Assembly: GCA_947487895.1 (NCBI GenBank)
Contig: CANKYF010000002.1
Location: 310,001 to 374,000 of the forward strand
Origin: an uncultured Flavobacteriaceae bacterium
GTDB taxonomy: Bacteria > Bacteroidota > Bacteroidia > Flavobacteriales > Flavobacteriaceae
Length of the DNA: 64,000 nucleotides
Reading direction: 5' to 3'
The position numbers were made by a program, and so were the translations under genes. Shown piece after piece: positions 36,196 to 45,500 of the stretch. Positions within the stretch are counted from its first letter, which is position 1; each line of letters opens with the position of its first letter. The notes under the pieces are model-generated. The model did no database searches and had not been told where the DNA came from. It saw only the letters and a list, made by a program, of their open reading frames with translations.

Positions 36196-37422
36196 ATGAG
36201 TTTTAAACCTGCAAATCACATTCAAGATCTTCAATACTTTGGCGAATTTGGTGGAGTGAATCCATCAATTTCAGATGCCTCGACATATACCTTTCTTTCT
36301 GCAAAAACAATGTTTGATACATTTGAAGGAAATGCAGATGGTTGTTACTTATATTCACGCCATACATCACCATCAAATTTGTATTTAGGTGAAGCATTAG
36401 CTGCTATGGAAGGTACAGAAACTGCCAATGTTACTGCTTCTGGCATGGGAGCCATTACGGCAGTTTTAATGCAAATTTGTAATGCTGGAAATCACGTGAT
36501 CTCTAGTAGAACTATTTATGGTGGTACATATGCTTTTTTAAAAAATTTTACACCAAAATTTAATATTGGTACTAGCTTTGTAGATATTACAAAACCTAAA
36601 CTTGTTGAAGCTGCAATTACAAAAAACACTAAAGTTATTTTCTGTGAGTCTGTTAGTAATCCGTTATTAGAAATAGCCGATTTAAAAGCACTATCTGCTA
36701 TTGCTAAACGCCACAATATTAAATTGGTAGTTGATAATACATTTTCACCTTTATCCATTTCTCCTGTAAAATTAGGTGCAGATGTAGTAATTCATAGTTT
36801 GACTAAGTTCATTAATGGCGCTAGTGATACTGTTGGAGGTGTTGTTTGTGGCACTCAAGAGTTTATAGACGACTTAAGAAATGTAAATGATGGTGCTTCC
36901 ATGCTTTTAGGCGCTACCATGGATAGTTTGAGAGCTGCGTCAGTTTTAAAAAACTTAAGAACCTTGCATATTAGAATGCAACAGCACAGTAAAAATGCTT
37001 TGTATTTAGCAAAAAAGTTTGAATCTGACGGATTAAAAACAGTCTATCCCGGATTGGAATCGCACCCATCTCATGAATTATTCAAATCTCAAATGAATGA
37101 AGAGTATGGTTTTGGCGGTATGTTAACCATAGATGTTGGTTCTATAGACCTTGCTAATGACCTCATGGAGATGATGCAAGAAAATAACCTTGGCTATTTG
37201 GCTGTAAGTTTGGGCTTTTATAAAACATTATTTAGTGCACCAGGTACATCAACCTCTTCTGAAATACCAGAAGAAGAGCAGATACAAATGGGACTAACCA
37301 ATGGGTTAATACGTTTTTCAATAGGCTTAGATGCAGATATTGAAAGAACTTATAATAAAATGAGAGATTGTATGATAGCATTAGGAATTCTTAAAAACAA
37401 GCCTGTAACCACCAATATTTAA
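36196..37422 (+). CDS. Trans-sulfuration family PLP enzyme
   Basis: 408 residues. Cys/Met metabolism PLP fold: GCYLYSRHTSPSN, TASGMGAITAVLMQ, DNTFSPL and the PLP lysine in HSLTKFINGASDTVGG (quoted in part), then LFSAPGTSTSSEIP near the end. It resembles methionine gamma-lyase and cystathionine or O-acetylhomoserine enzymes; I cannot fix which. The divergent Lrp/AsnC gene suggests control by an amino acid. Its stop codon overlaps the stop of the convergent hydrolase gene by 4 bases (37419-37422). Confidence 0.88.
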   Translation: MSFKPANHIQDLQYFGEFGGVNPSISDASTYTFLSAKTMFDTFEGNADGCYLYSRHTSPSNLYLGEALAAMEGTETANVTASGMGAITAVLMQICNAGNHVISSRTIYGGTYAFLKNFTPKFNIGTSFVDITKPKLVEAAITKNTKVIFCESVSNPLLEIADLKALSAIAKRHNIKLVVDNTFSPLSISPVKLGADVVIHSLTKFINGASDTVGGVVCGTQEFIDDLRNVNDGASMLLGATMDSLRAASVLKNLRTLHIRMQQHSKNALYLAKKFESDGLKTVYPGLESHPSHELFKSQMNEEYGFGGMLTIDVGSIDLANDLMEMMQENNLGYLAVSLGFYKTLFSAPGTSTSSEIPEEEQIQMGLTNGLIRFSIGLDADIERTYNKMRDCMIALGILKNKPVTTNI

Positions 37423-38441
37423 TAACCTTTTGTTCGGGTAAAGATTGTTTCAAATATTCCTTTAAAATCGGCTTCATCTCTTTCAAAAGGCTTCATATTT
37501 AGTTTGTTTTTTTCTTCAAATAACTCAAAACTAAATACAGAAGAATTAGGGTTCCCTTCTTCCATCATGGGATAACGCAAATCATTGTATTGATAATTCC
37601 CGTTATCTAACTTATAAATACTGTAATAATAATGGCTAAACCATGCTAAACTTCCTATTTCAGAATACGATTCAGCATTTAAATCTCTTTGTTTGGGTAA
37701 TTTATTAAGTTTAACAAACTCTCGCTTACTATCAAAAACTGAGTAATAACCATAAACATAATGATCATTAGTTTCTGCTACACCATACCAAAGTAAATTA
37801 CTAAACAAAGATGGTTGTACAAAGTAACGCTCAAAATGTACATTGTTTTTAGCTAATGATTCTTCAAAAATAGTATCAACAGTAAATCTATTTATTAAAG
37901 TAAAAAGCATGTAAGCAGAGCTCATTCCTACTCCTAATTTTAGCCATAAACTTCTTTTGTTCTTTTTTTTATTAAAAAACATTAAAATTATGAGACAAAT
38001 AAGAAAAGGAATGGTATAAAATACATCTACAACTGCAATATTGTTAAATGCTACTCTGTAATTACTAAGAGGCGCAAATAACTGTGTCCCGTAAGGAGTA
38101 AAACAATCTAAAATAGGGTGTGTAAAAATTGATAAAAAGAATAACCACATCCAGTCTTTTAAATTTGTGGTACTGTACCTTTTTCCTGAATTGTATAATT
38201 TAAAAGTCAACCAACCAAAAACGGGAGATGCTAAAATTGCAAAGAAAATAGAGTGCATAAACCCTCTATGGAATAACATGGCGTCTATTTGGTTATTAAA
38301 TAACCAATTACCTACAAAAACATCAAGATCTGGAATTGTGCCTCCAATAGCACCGAAGAGTAGCGCCTTGTTACCAATTTTTTTTCCTAATACTGCTTCA
38401 CCACAAGCAGCACCTAATACAATTTGAGTTAATGAGTCCAT
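37419..38441 (-). CDS. Membrane-bound metal-dependent hydrolase (YdjM type)
   Basis: 340 residues. DUF457/YdjM layout: N-terminal MDSLTQIVLGAACGEAVLG, metal motifs GTIPDLDVFVG, HRGFMHSIFF and THPILDCFTPYGTQL, and five or so helices to about residue 200, then a ~140-residue soluble C-terminus. The His and Asp in these motifs are the family's metal site; the substrate is unknown. It overlaps the preceding gene's stop by 4 bases on the opposite strand. Confidence 0.88.
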   Translation of the reverse strand: MDSLTQIVLGAACGEAVLGKKIGNKALLFGAIGGTIPDLDVFVGNWLFNNQIDAMLFHRGFMHSIFFAILASPVFGWLTFKLYNSGKRYSTTNLKDWMWLFFLSIFTHPILDCFTPYGTQLFAPLSNYRVAFNNIAVVDVFYTIPFLICLIILMFFNKKKNKRSLWLKLGVGMSSAYMLFTLINRFTVDTIFEESLAKNNVHFERYFVQPSLFSNLLWYGVAETNDHYVYGYYSVFDSKREFVKLNKLPKQRDLNAESYSEIGSLAWFSHYYYSIYKLDNGNYQYNDLRYPMMEEGNPNSSVFSFELFEEKNKLNMKPFERDEADFKGIFETIFTRTKGY

Positions 38442-38482
38442 AAGGTATAATCACCAAATATAAATTATACCTTTTAAAAATT

Positions 38483-38830
38483 TTATAAATTTTCGTTTTT
38501 TAACTCATTACAATAATCCACAGTATTAGCCCTTAAATCATATTTAGCTTCTTTGTATTTTTCAAAAGTATGATTTGGTAACCTTATAGATTTATAGTCT
38601 TTTTCTAATTTATTGAGATATTTTAAAGTTTCAAGGTTTTTTTCAAGCTTCCAATTTTTTAATCGATTGCTATAATTTTCAAAATCCTTGTAATCAACAT
38701 TTTCATCTGTTTCATAACTAGAAATAGATTCTAAATTTTCTTGATTTCTCATCATAGAAAAATAACTATCAATAAAAAAGAATAAAACTATTAGTACTAA
38801 AGAGGCTATGGAAATAATTAAAAATATCAT
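38483..38830 (-). CDS. Tiny membrane protein, paralog 1 of 3 (long tail)
   Basis: 115 residues from ATG 38830, chosen because it aligns with the starts of the two paralogs. The N-terminal helix (MIFLIISIASLVLIVLFFFIDSY, in part) is followed by a ~90-residue charged tail. The first ~25 residues match its neighbours at 38906 and 39159 (consensus MxFLIISIxSLxLLxxFFFIDSY). No known domain. The frame can be extended to 38887, which is not favoured. Confidence 0.6.
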   Translation of the reverse strand: MIFLIISIASLVLIVLFFFIDSYFSMMRNQENLESISSYETDENVDYKDFENYSNRLKNWKLEKNLETLKYLNKLEKDYKSIRLPNHTFEKYKEAKYDLRANTVDYCNELKNENL

Positions 38831-38905
38831 AATGAGAGAGTTTTGAGAGATTTCATTATTATGACACTCAAATTGACCAAAAGTCACTTATGTATGATAA
38901 AATAA

Positions 38906-39058
38906 TTAGATATTTTCTTTCTCAGGAGTTTTTTCTAAGGAAAAATCGGTCTGTATTTCCAAGTTTTTACCTTTTTTTTTAGAAGAAAAATAGCTATCTA
39001 TAAAAAAGAAAACACCAAGTAAAATTAAGGAAGTGATTGAAATAATTAAAAAGTTCAT
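38906..39058 (-). CDS. Tiny membrane protein, paralog 2 of 3
   Basis: 50 residues from ATG 39058 (MNFLIISITSLILLGVFFFIDSYFS, shown in part). One helix, then a short charged tail ending EKTPEKENI. It shares its first ~25 residues with paralogs 1 and 3. The leader before each start is also alike (CTCTCA close to the ATG). Function unknown. Confidence 0.6.
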   Translation of the reverse strand: MNFLIISITSLILLGVFFFIDSYFSSKKKGKNLEIQTDFSLEKTPEKENI

Positions 39059-39158
39059 GTTAGGGGAAATTGAGAGATTATTTAAAAACACACTAAATTC
39101 TTAATAAAGTGAAAAAATATTATCAAAAATTAATTTAAAACAACTGTTAAGTTTAATT

Positions 39159-39308
39159 TTAGAAATATTTTTGATCACCTTCTTCCCTAACTAATTCAGG
39201 CCAAATATCTAAATTATTAATATCTTCCTTAGAAGAAGTATAACTATCAATAAAAAAGAATGAAAAAAGTAATAATAAAGAAACGATTGATATAATTAAA
39301 AAAATCAT
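39159..39308 (-). CDS. Tiny membrane protein, paralog 3 of 3 (49 residues)
   Basis: 49 residues: MIFLIISIVSLLLLFSFFF, then IDSYTSSKEDINNLDIWPEL and a short acidic tail ending DQKYF, TAA at 39159-39161. Too short for standard gene finders, but the helix and IDSY text match the two genes downstream of it, supporting it as a real gene. The upstream leader has CCTCTCACG just before the ATG, like the others. Function unknown. Confidence 0.5.
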   Translation of the reverse strand: MIFLIISIVSLLLLFSFFFIDSYTSSKEDINNLDIWPELVREEGDQKYF

Positions 39309-39475
39309 AACGTGAGAGGTTTAAAAGATTAGCAATTACAATAAATTTGGGTTTGAAAAATTAATCATTAATTAACTTTTACTTAACAAACTTAATTTCT
39401 ATTAATTAACTACACTACATTTCGGGTTGAAAAACATAAAAATTCGTTACATTACCAAAATATAGATAAAAACAT

Positions 39476-40948
39476 ATGACTGAGATAAAAAAACATCAGG
39501 ATGAAAATATTGTAATTAACAAAGAATTAAGCATTTGGGAGGCTTTAATTCCTGTTTTTGCTTTAGTATTGATGTTATTCTTTAATGTGTTCTATGTTTA
39601 TGGAGATGATGCTTTAAGCGGTAGTAATCAATTCATTTTACTTTTGGGTGCTGCAGTAGCTGCTGTTGTTGGCTTTTTCAATAAAGTATCTTATAAACAA
39701 ATGCTGGATGAAGTGGCAGAAAATATAAAATCTACCACTGGAGCACTATTAATATTACTTATGGTAGGAGCATTGTCTGGCACATGGTTGATAAGTGGTA
39801 TTATCCCTTCTATGATTTATTATGGTCTACAAATTCTTAATCCCACCATATTTTTAGCGGCATGTGTTATTATATGCGCTATAATATCTATTGCAACTGG
39901 AAGTTCTTGGACTACATCTGCTACGGTAGGCATCGCCTTAATTGGTATTGCAAAAACCTTAGATGTTTCTGTAGGTATGACAGCAGGCGCTGTACTTTCT
40001 GGCGCCTATTTTGGTGATAAAATGTCACCTCTTAGTGACACTACAAATTTAGCACCAGCTATGGCTGGGGGAGAATTGTTTTCTCATATTAAATATATGT
40101 CGCTTACCACAATCCCTACTATAGTAATTACCTTAATTGCCTTTGTAATTATAGGATTTAGTATAGATACTACTGGCACACCAGATATTTCAGATAAACT
40201 AACTGCTATAGATAGTGCCTTTAATATATCTCCTTGGTTATTTATTGTTCCAGTAATTGTAATTATACTTATAGTGAAAAAAACACCTCCCTTAGTGGCT
40301 CTTTTGGCTGGAACACTACTTGGTGGAACGGCAGCAATAATTATGCAACCAGATATTGTTTTAGCAATTTCTGGAGAAGAATCTTTATCTTTTAAATCTG
40401 CTTACAAAGGTGTCATGAATGCGATTACCGTTGACGTTTCTGTAGCCACCACTGATGCAAATTTGAATGATTTGTTTTCATCTGGAGGAATGAGCGGAAT
40501 GCTCGGTACTATTTGGTTGATTATTTGTGCTATGGTTTTTGGTGGTATAATGGATGGTATTGGAGCTCTTTCTAGAATAAGTAAATCTGTTTTAAATTTA
40601 TTCGATTCTGTTTTTGGTTTATTTGCCAGTACAGTGATTAGCTGTTTAGGATTAAATGCTTTAGCCAGTGATCAATATTTAGCCATAGTTGTTCCTGGAA
40701 AGATGTATCAAAAGGCCTATAGAGAAAAAGGCTTAGCACCAGAAAATTTAAGTAGAACTTTAGAAGATTCGGGTACAGTTACTTCTGTATTAATTCCTTG
40801 GAATACTTGTGGTGCCTATCAATCTGGAGTATTAGGCGTACCTGTAATAGACTATTTCTTTTATGCTATTTTTAATTGGTTGAGCCCTTTTACTACTTTA
40901 TTATTTGCTGCGTTCAAAATTAAAATTAAGCAACTTTCTTCTAAATAA
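39476..40948 (+). CDS. nhaC: Na+/H+ antiporter NhaC family
   Basis: 490 residues with about 11-12 hydrophobic helices. It matches NhaC in overall length and in text such as SIWEALIPVFALVLML, ATGSSWTTSATVGIALIGI, GAYFGDKMSPLSDTTNLAPAM and LEDSGTVTSVLIPWNTCGAYQ (each short). NhaC exchanges Na+ for H+ at the inner membrane, which suits a marine cell. Isolated gene; 140 bases downstream is the ahpC promoter region. Confidence 0.9.
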   Translation: MTEIKKHQDENIVINKELSIWEALIPVFALVLMLFFNVFYVYGDDALSGSNQFILLLGAAVAAVVGFFNKVSYKQMLDEVAENIKSTTGALLILLMVGALSGTWLISGIIPSMIYYGLQILNPTIFLAACVIICAIISIATGSSWTTSATVGIALIGIAKTLDVSVGMTAGAVLSGAYFGDKMSPLSDTTNLAPAMAGGELFSHIKYMSLTTIPTIVITLIAFVIIGFSIDTTGTPDISDKLTAIDSAFNISPWLFIVPVIVIILIVKKTPPLVALLAGTLLGGTAAIIMQPDIVLAISGEESLSFKSAYKGVMNAITVDVSVATTDANLNDLFSSGGMSGMLGTIWLIICAMVFGGIMDGIGALSRISKSVLNLFDSVFGLFASTVISCLGLNALASDQYLAIVVPGKMYQKAYREKGLAPENLSRTLEDSGTVTSVLIPWNTCGAYQSGVLGVPVIDYFFYAIFNWLSPFTTLLFAAFKIKIKQLSSK

Positions 40949-40999
40949 CTCTAACTTATAGTTTTAACCACAAACTATAACTATTATCTATCGATTAAT

Positions 41000-41023
41000 A
41001 GGAAATAAAAATTTTTATTTCCT
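41000..41023. promoter_or_regulatory. 24-bp perfect palindrome upstream of ahpC
   Basis: Perfect inverted repeat AGGAAATAAAAA/TTTTTATTTCCT with no loop, 20 bases upstream of the ahpC -7 box. It may be a regulator site, perhaps for a peroxide sensor, or an AT-only terminator of nhaC. The GGAAAT ends are not typical of a terminator stem. Confidence 0.45.
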
Positions 41024-41043
41024 GAAAAAACTAGAGCGTCTTC

Positions 41044-41051
41044 TATATTTG
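41044..41051 (+). promoter_or_regulatory. ahpC promoter -7 box
   Basis: TATATTTG, exact TAnnTTTG match, 38 bases before the ATG at 41090. Confidence 0.6.
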
Positions 41052-41089
41052 CCAACTGAAAATTTTATTAATCATTTAAATATTAAAAC

Positions 41090-41734
41090 ATGGCATTTGT
41101 AGGGAAAAAATTTCCAAATTTAAACGTAGACGCAATGAACGAAATGGGCGATACTTTTAAATTAAACGTATTAGAAGAAGCAGTAAACAACAAGAAAAAA
41201 GTAGTATTGTTTTGGTACCCAAAAGATTTCACTTTTGTATGCCCAACAGAATTACATGCATTTCAAGCCGCGTTAGGTGAATTTGAAAAAAGAAACACTA
41301 TAGTAATTGGAGCTTCTTGTGATACACCAGAAGTACATTTTGCTTGGTTAAATACTGAAAAAGATAATGGTGGTATAGAAGGTGTTACTTACCCACTTTT
41401 AGCAGATTCTAACAGAAACTTAGCATCTACTTTAGGTATTTTAGATATTACAAATGAAACTTATAATGAAGAAACTGGTGTTGTAACTGTTGATGGTGAT
41501 AATGTAACTTACAGAGCTACATATATTATTGATGAAGATGGTGTAGTACAACACGAAAGTATCAATAATATGCCATTAGGTAGAAACGTTCAAGAATATA
41601 TCCGTATAGTAGATGCGTTAACACATGTACAAGAAAAAGGAGAAGTTTGTCCAGCAAACTGGGAAGAAGGTAAAGAAGCTATGAATCCTAATGCTAAAGC
41701 AACTGCTGAATATTTAGCGGCTCACGTAAACTAA
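41090..41734 (+). CDS. ahpC: Typical 2-Cys peroxiredoxin (AhpC/Prx1-type)
   Basis: 214 residues. The peroxidatic Cys51 is in FTFVCPTELHAF; a resolving Cys is in GEVCPANW near residue 183. It reduces peroxides and is re-reduced by thioredoxin, and the next gene is a thioredoxin-like protein. It belongs to a peroxide-defence operon (peroxiredoxin, thioredoxin, small unknown protein). No AhpF gene is adjacent, so the thioredoxin is the likely reductant. Confidence 0.94.
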   Translation: MAFVGKKFPNLNVDAMNEMGDTFKLNVLEEAVNNKKKVVLFWYPKDFTFVCPTELHAFQAALGEFEKRNTIVIGASCDTPEVHFAWLNTEKDNGGIEGVTYPLLADSNRNLASTLGILDITNETYNEETGVVTVDGDNVTYRATYIIDEDGVVQHESINNMPLGRNVQEYIRIVDALTHVQEKGEVCPANWEEGKEAMNPNAKATAEYLAAHVN

Positions 41735-41813
41735 AAACTCCAAAGTTTTAAATTCCAAATTCCAATTTTTACAGTTGGAGTTTGGTTTTTTTAAATTGAA
41801 AAATAATTGTGTT

Positions 41814-42122
41814 ATGGTAAAAGAGTTAGAACAGGATAACCTACAAGATTTGGTTACCGAAAATGATACAGTGGTGGTACAATACTCTGCCACTTGGTGC
41901 GGTAATTGCCGTATTATGAAACCAAAAGTAAAAAAATTAGCTTCTGAATTAGAAGATATTACTTTTATTATTGCAGATGCTGAAAAATTTCCAGAATCTA
42001 GAAAATTAGCTACAGTAGATAACTTACCTACATTTGCTACTTTTAAAAATGGTGCGTTTGTAAATCAAGTTCAAACAAATAAGTTTGATGTTTTAAAAAG
42101 CCTTGTTGAGGAAGTTGTTTAA
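41814..42122 (+). CDS. Thioredoxin family protein
   Basis: 102 residues from ATG 41814 (MVKELEQDNLQDLV). The redox motif is WCGNC (in SATWCGNCRIM) rather than WCGPC, and the cis-Pro is in NLPTFATF. Soluble, cytoplasmic. Its place directly after the peroxiredoxin gene suggests it reduces that enzyme. The frame extended to 41775 is not used because it lacks conservation. Confidence 0.88.
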   Translation: MVKELEQDNLQDLVTENDTVVVQYSATWCGNCRIMKPKVKKLASELEDITFIIADAEKFPESRKLATVDNLPTFATFKNGAFVNQVQTNKFDVLKSLVEEVV

Positions 42123-42218
42123 TCATCTTTGAGGTAAAAGAATACATTAAGAAGAGATTTCTGCTTACTGAAGTAAATTCTGCTCAGGTCGTGGAAATGA
42201 CACATTAAAAATCTATTT

Positions 42219-42476
42219 ATGAAGTTACCAGTAATTAAACATTTAACAAACTTCATCGAGGAAAACGATGAAGATTTTGTGGTTGAAACCATTGAAACTT
42301 TAGAAGCTTTAACCGAAGTGTCTTCTTTAAAAGATGAAGAACTAGATGTTATTGGTGAACTCATTTCTAATATGTATGGCGCCATTGAAGTTAATAAAAT
42401 GGTAAAGGACGGCACACCTAAAAAAGAAGCTTTAAATAGTTTTATGGGACGAGTTATGGGATCAATAGATACATAA
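42219..42476 (+). CDS. DUF6952-like small acidic protein
   Basis: 85 residues, acidic and helical, without Cys or motif of known activity (MKLPVIKHLTNFIEENDED, ending GRVMGSIDT). From its text and place after peroxiredoxin and thioredoxin I recall the DUF6952 family; the match is from memory. It likely belongs to the peroxide-defence operon and ends at the terminator at 42505. Confidence 0.65.
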   Translation: MKLPVIKHLTNFIEENDEDFVVETIETLEALTEVSSLKDEELDVIGELISNMYGAIEVNKMVKDGTPKKEALNSFMGRVMGSIDT

Positions 42477-42504
42477 ATACCATTGAAAAATAAAAATTGT
42501 ATTT

Positions 42505-42541
42505 AAAAGAGGGCGTCTTCACTTTTTAGACAACCTCTTTT
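42505..42541. terminator. Terminator of peroxiredoxin operon
   Basis: Outer stem AAAAGAGG / CCTCTTTT with an inner GTCT/AGAC stem, followed by a T-run. It may also serve the convergent CotH gene, which ends at 42569. Confidence 0.75.
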
Positions 42542-42568
42542 TTTAGTTGATATTTTATGCCAATAAAA

Positions 42569-45500
42569 TTATCCTTTAATAAATTTTTTACTGATACTTC
42601 CTTTAATTGTTTGAATATATACAATATAGATACCAGTTCTTAAATTAGATGTTTCAAATGAAATTTTATTATTAGAAAATGATTTAGAGCTAATTAATCT
42701 TCCTGTTAAATCATAAATCAATGCTTTTGCAGCTTCTCTATTATTATTAAGTTTAATAGTTATATAATCTCCAGCAGGGTTTGGATATATATCAATTCCA
42801 AATTCTAATATATCTTCTTCAATAATATTAAGTAATCCAGAACCTGCACGTTTAGATACTGGTTCCCAATTTACAGGGTCGTTACTAAAAGTATTTTCAT
42901 TAACTCTTCCCAGAAGCGCATTGTAGCCATCTGCTTCAGTAGGCCATGGCATTTTATCATCATATTCAACTTCTTCAATAATTATGTATTCAAATTTAGT
43001 ATCGCCTTTTTTAATATATTCTGGAGCAGCTTTTAATAGCTCAATAGTTTCTCCAGAATTACTTAAGCTACCATTCATATTAAAAACTTGAGCACTAGTA
43101 GCCAATTCCTGATCTTCTATAAAATCATTAATATTCGCATCTTCTTCTATTATAAAAATGGTTTCATTGGAAGAAATGCTTATTCCTGTTGGGAAATCAA
43201 AGCCTATTCCTTCAATTTTCCAAGTGTTATTATTGTTATCGTTATCAAATAAATTAACGGTAGTATTAGTTATATTTTTTATCGCTAAAAATTCAGGTGC
43301 ATCATCAGCAGGATTATAATTTATTTCTGAAATAATAACGGGCCCTACTCTTGGAAGACTATTAATACTTCCTAAAGTTAGCGCCTCCATAGCAACAAAA
43401 AATTCTACTTGCTCACTATTAACATATCTTCCAAAACTAACGCCATTTTCTATTTCACCAAACGATACGTGGGTAGCATAGCCTGTTAAATCATTAGAAC
43501 TATTTCCCGAATAAAGAACAACATCTTCTCCATGAGAACTTAAAGAAAATTCAGAACCAAATTCATTAGAAGCATATTCCAATGAACCACCATTATAATG
43601 ACCTTCATTAAATACCAAATAACTATTTGCAGGGATTAATGTGTTTGGGGGAATTTGCCATCTTTTAGGGTTGTCAGTCTTGTCAGATAGAAACCAATAA
43701 CCAATATCAATCGCGCTAGCTGTAGGGTTATATAGTTCGATAGCGTCTACTTGTGGTTCGTCGGTATGAGATAGTATTTCAGTTATAATTATAGGACCAT
43801 AAGAAACACCTGAATCATCTGCATTAGGCGAACCATTAATAGTTGAAGAGGCTTTCCAATAATTATAATCAGAAGGGTTACTTGTTGGATTAATATTTGT
43901 TGGTACCAGAGAGTTTCCTAAACCATCAGGAGCTGTTGGCCAAGGTGCTTTATCTTCGTATTCGAATGATAGAATAGGATTTCCTATGGCATCAACTAAT
44001 GAAATTTCTTCTCCAGAATTTTTTAAACTCCCTTCATATATAAAATTAGGGTTAAAACCATATCTATCATTAAAACTAGCCATATCTGAAGCTAAAACAA
44101 CAAAATCCCCAGGGTTTAATATCATTGTTTCAAATTTAAAATCAATGCCTTCAACAAAATATAATCCTGTAAGATTAATAGCTTCAGCCCCTGTATTTTT
44201 AAATTCAATAAATTCAAATAATTCTTTGTCTCCATCATTTAAATCCAAAGGATTATAATGAATTTCAGTTATTTTTAAATCTTCAAAATTATCATCAACA
44301 GTAATTCTTAAATCTATTAGAGCACTCCAATCTGCTCCATTTTTGATACGTGCTTTGATATTTGTAGAATAAGCAATTTGAATCGATGCGTCATTTGATA
44401 TAGAAGACGCATTAGAAGCTGTATTTCCTCCAACTAATCTAGGATCTGTTCCATCTGTAGTATAATATATAGTTCCTGATGGGTTAGGATTGTTAAAACT
44501 AACCGAAGTATTTGTAGCTAAATTAGCTTCTCCTCCCACTAAATCTGTACCATTATTAGATAGCACTGGAGGTAATAAACTTGTATAAATCCCTAAGTTT
44601 TTAAATTGTTGAATAACAACATCTGTTCTAAATGGCACAAAGTCATTTAGAAGACCTGCGACATTATCCACCCAATTTTGATGATTTTGCTCTCCAGCCC
44701 AATACGTTCCGTCTCCCCATCTGGCAGCTTCTGCTATTACAGGAAGATTTATATGATCTCTTTTTTCTTCAAATCTTTTAAGTACATTAGCAACAGTAAA
44801 TACGCCATTATTTTCAAAATGACGATAGGCTCTATCTGCAAATTTAACTCTATATTCAGCGTTATTCATTAATTCTTGATGAATAGCTATGGGGTTCATC
44901 CAAATAAAGTCAGACGAAAAACTTGTTACACTTAAAGGGTAGTCACCGTTAACTGCATACGAATACATACTTTTCTCCATATCGTGGACTATCCACTTAA
45001 AACCATCTGGGTTTTCACGATTATAAATAGCTATAAAATTGTTAGGCTTTGTGCCTCCAAATTCTACAATAGGACCATCTTCACTCCCCGTATAAAAAGC
45101 TATTAATAAATAATCTATTAGATTATCAATATCAAGTAGTCGTTCTAAATTTTTATTACGAGAACCATCAGGGTTCATGCCTTGAATATCAAAATAATCT
45201 GTATTGGAAGATAGACCAGCTTGTACTTTATTCCACATTCTTATGCCCGAATCTGTATTTCCTTCTTTAGCAACTACATTTAAATCATTAGGTCCTAAAG
45301 GATCTCCATCAGGTTTTAAGATATCATAATCTTCTTTTTCTCCTCCAAAATAAGTTTCAGAAAAATTTTCTTCAGCTCTTTCTTGTATTTGATAAAGCCC
45401 CCAGTACATTCCATTAAGGTATAAATGACAATATCTACTTTTTGTATAGGTATGCCCCATTTCTCCTTGTGTTTCTCTTGCGAAGACTTCTTTAATAAAA

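Noticed and set aside
37419-37422. 4-base overlap of convergent stop codons as a regulatory feature
   Set aside because: Convergent TTAA overlap of two stops is frequent in compact AT-rich genomes and needs no special explanation.
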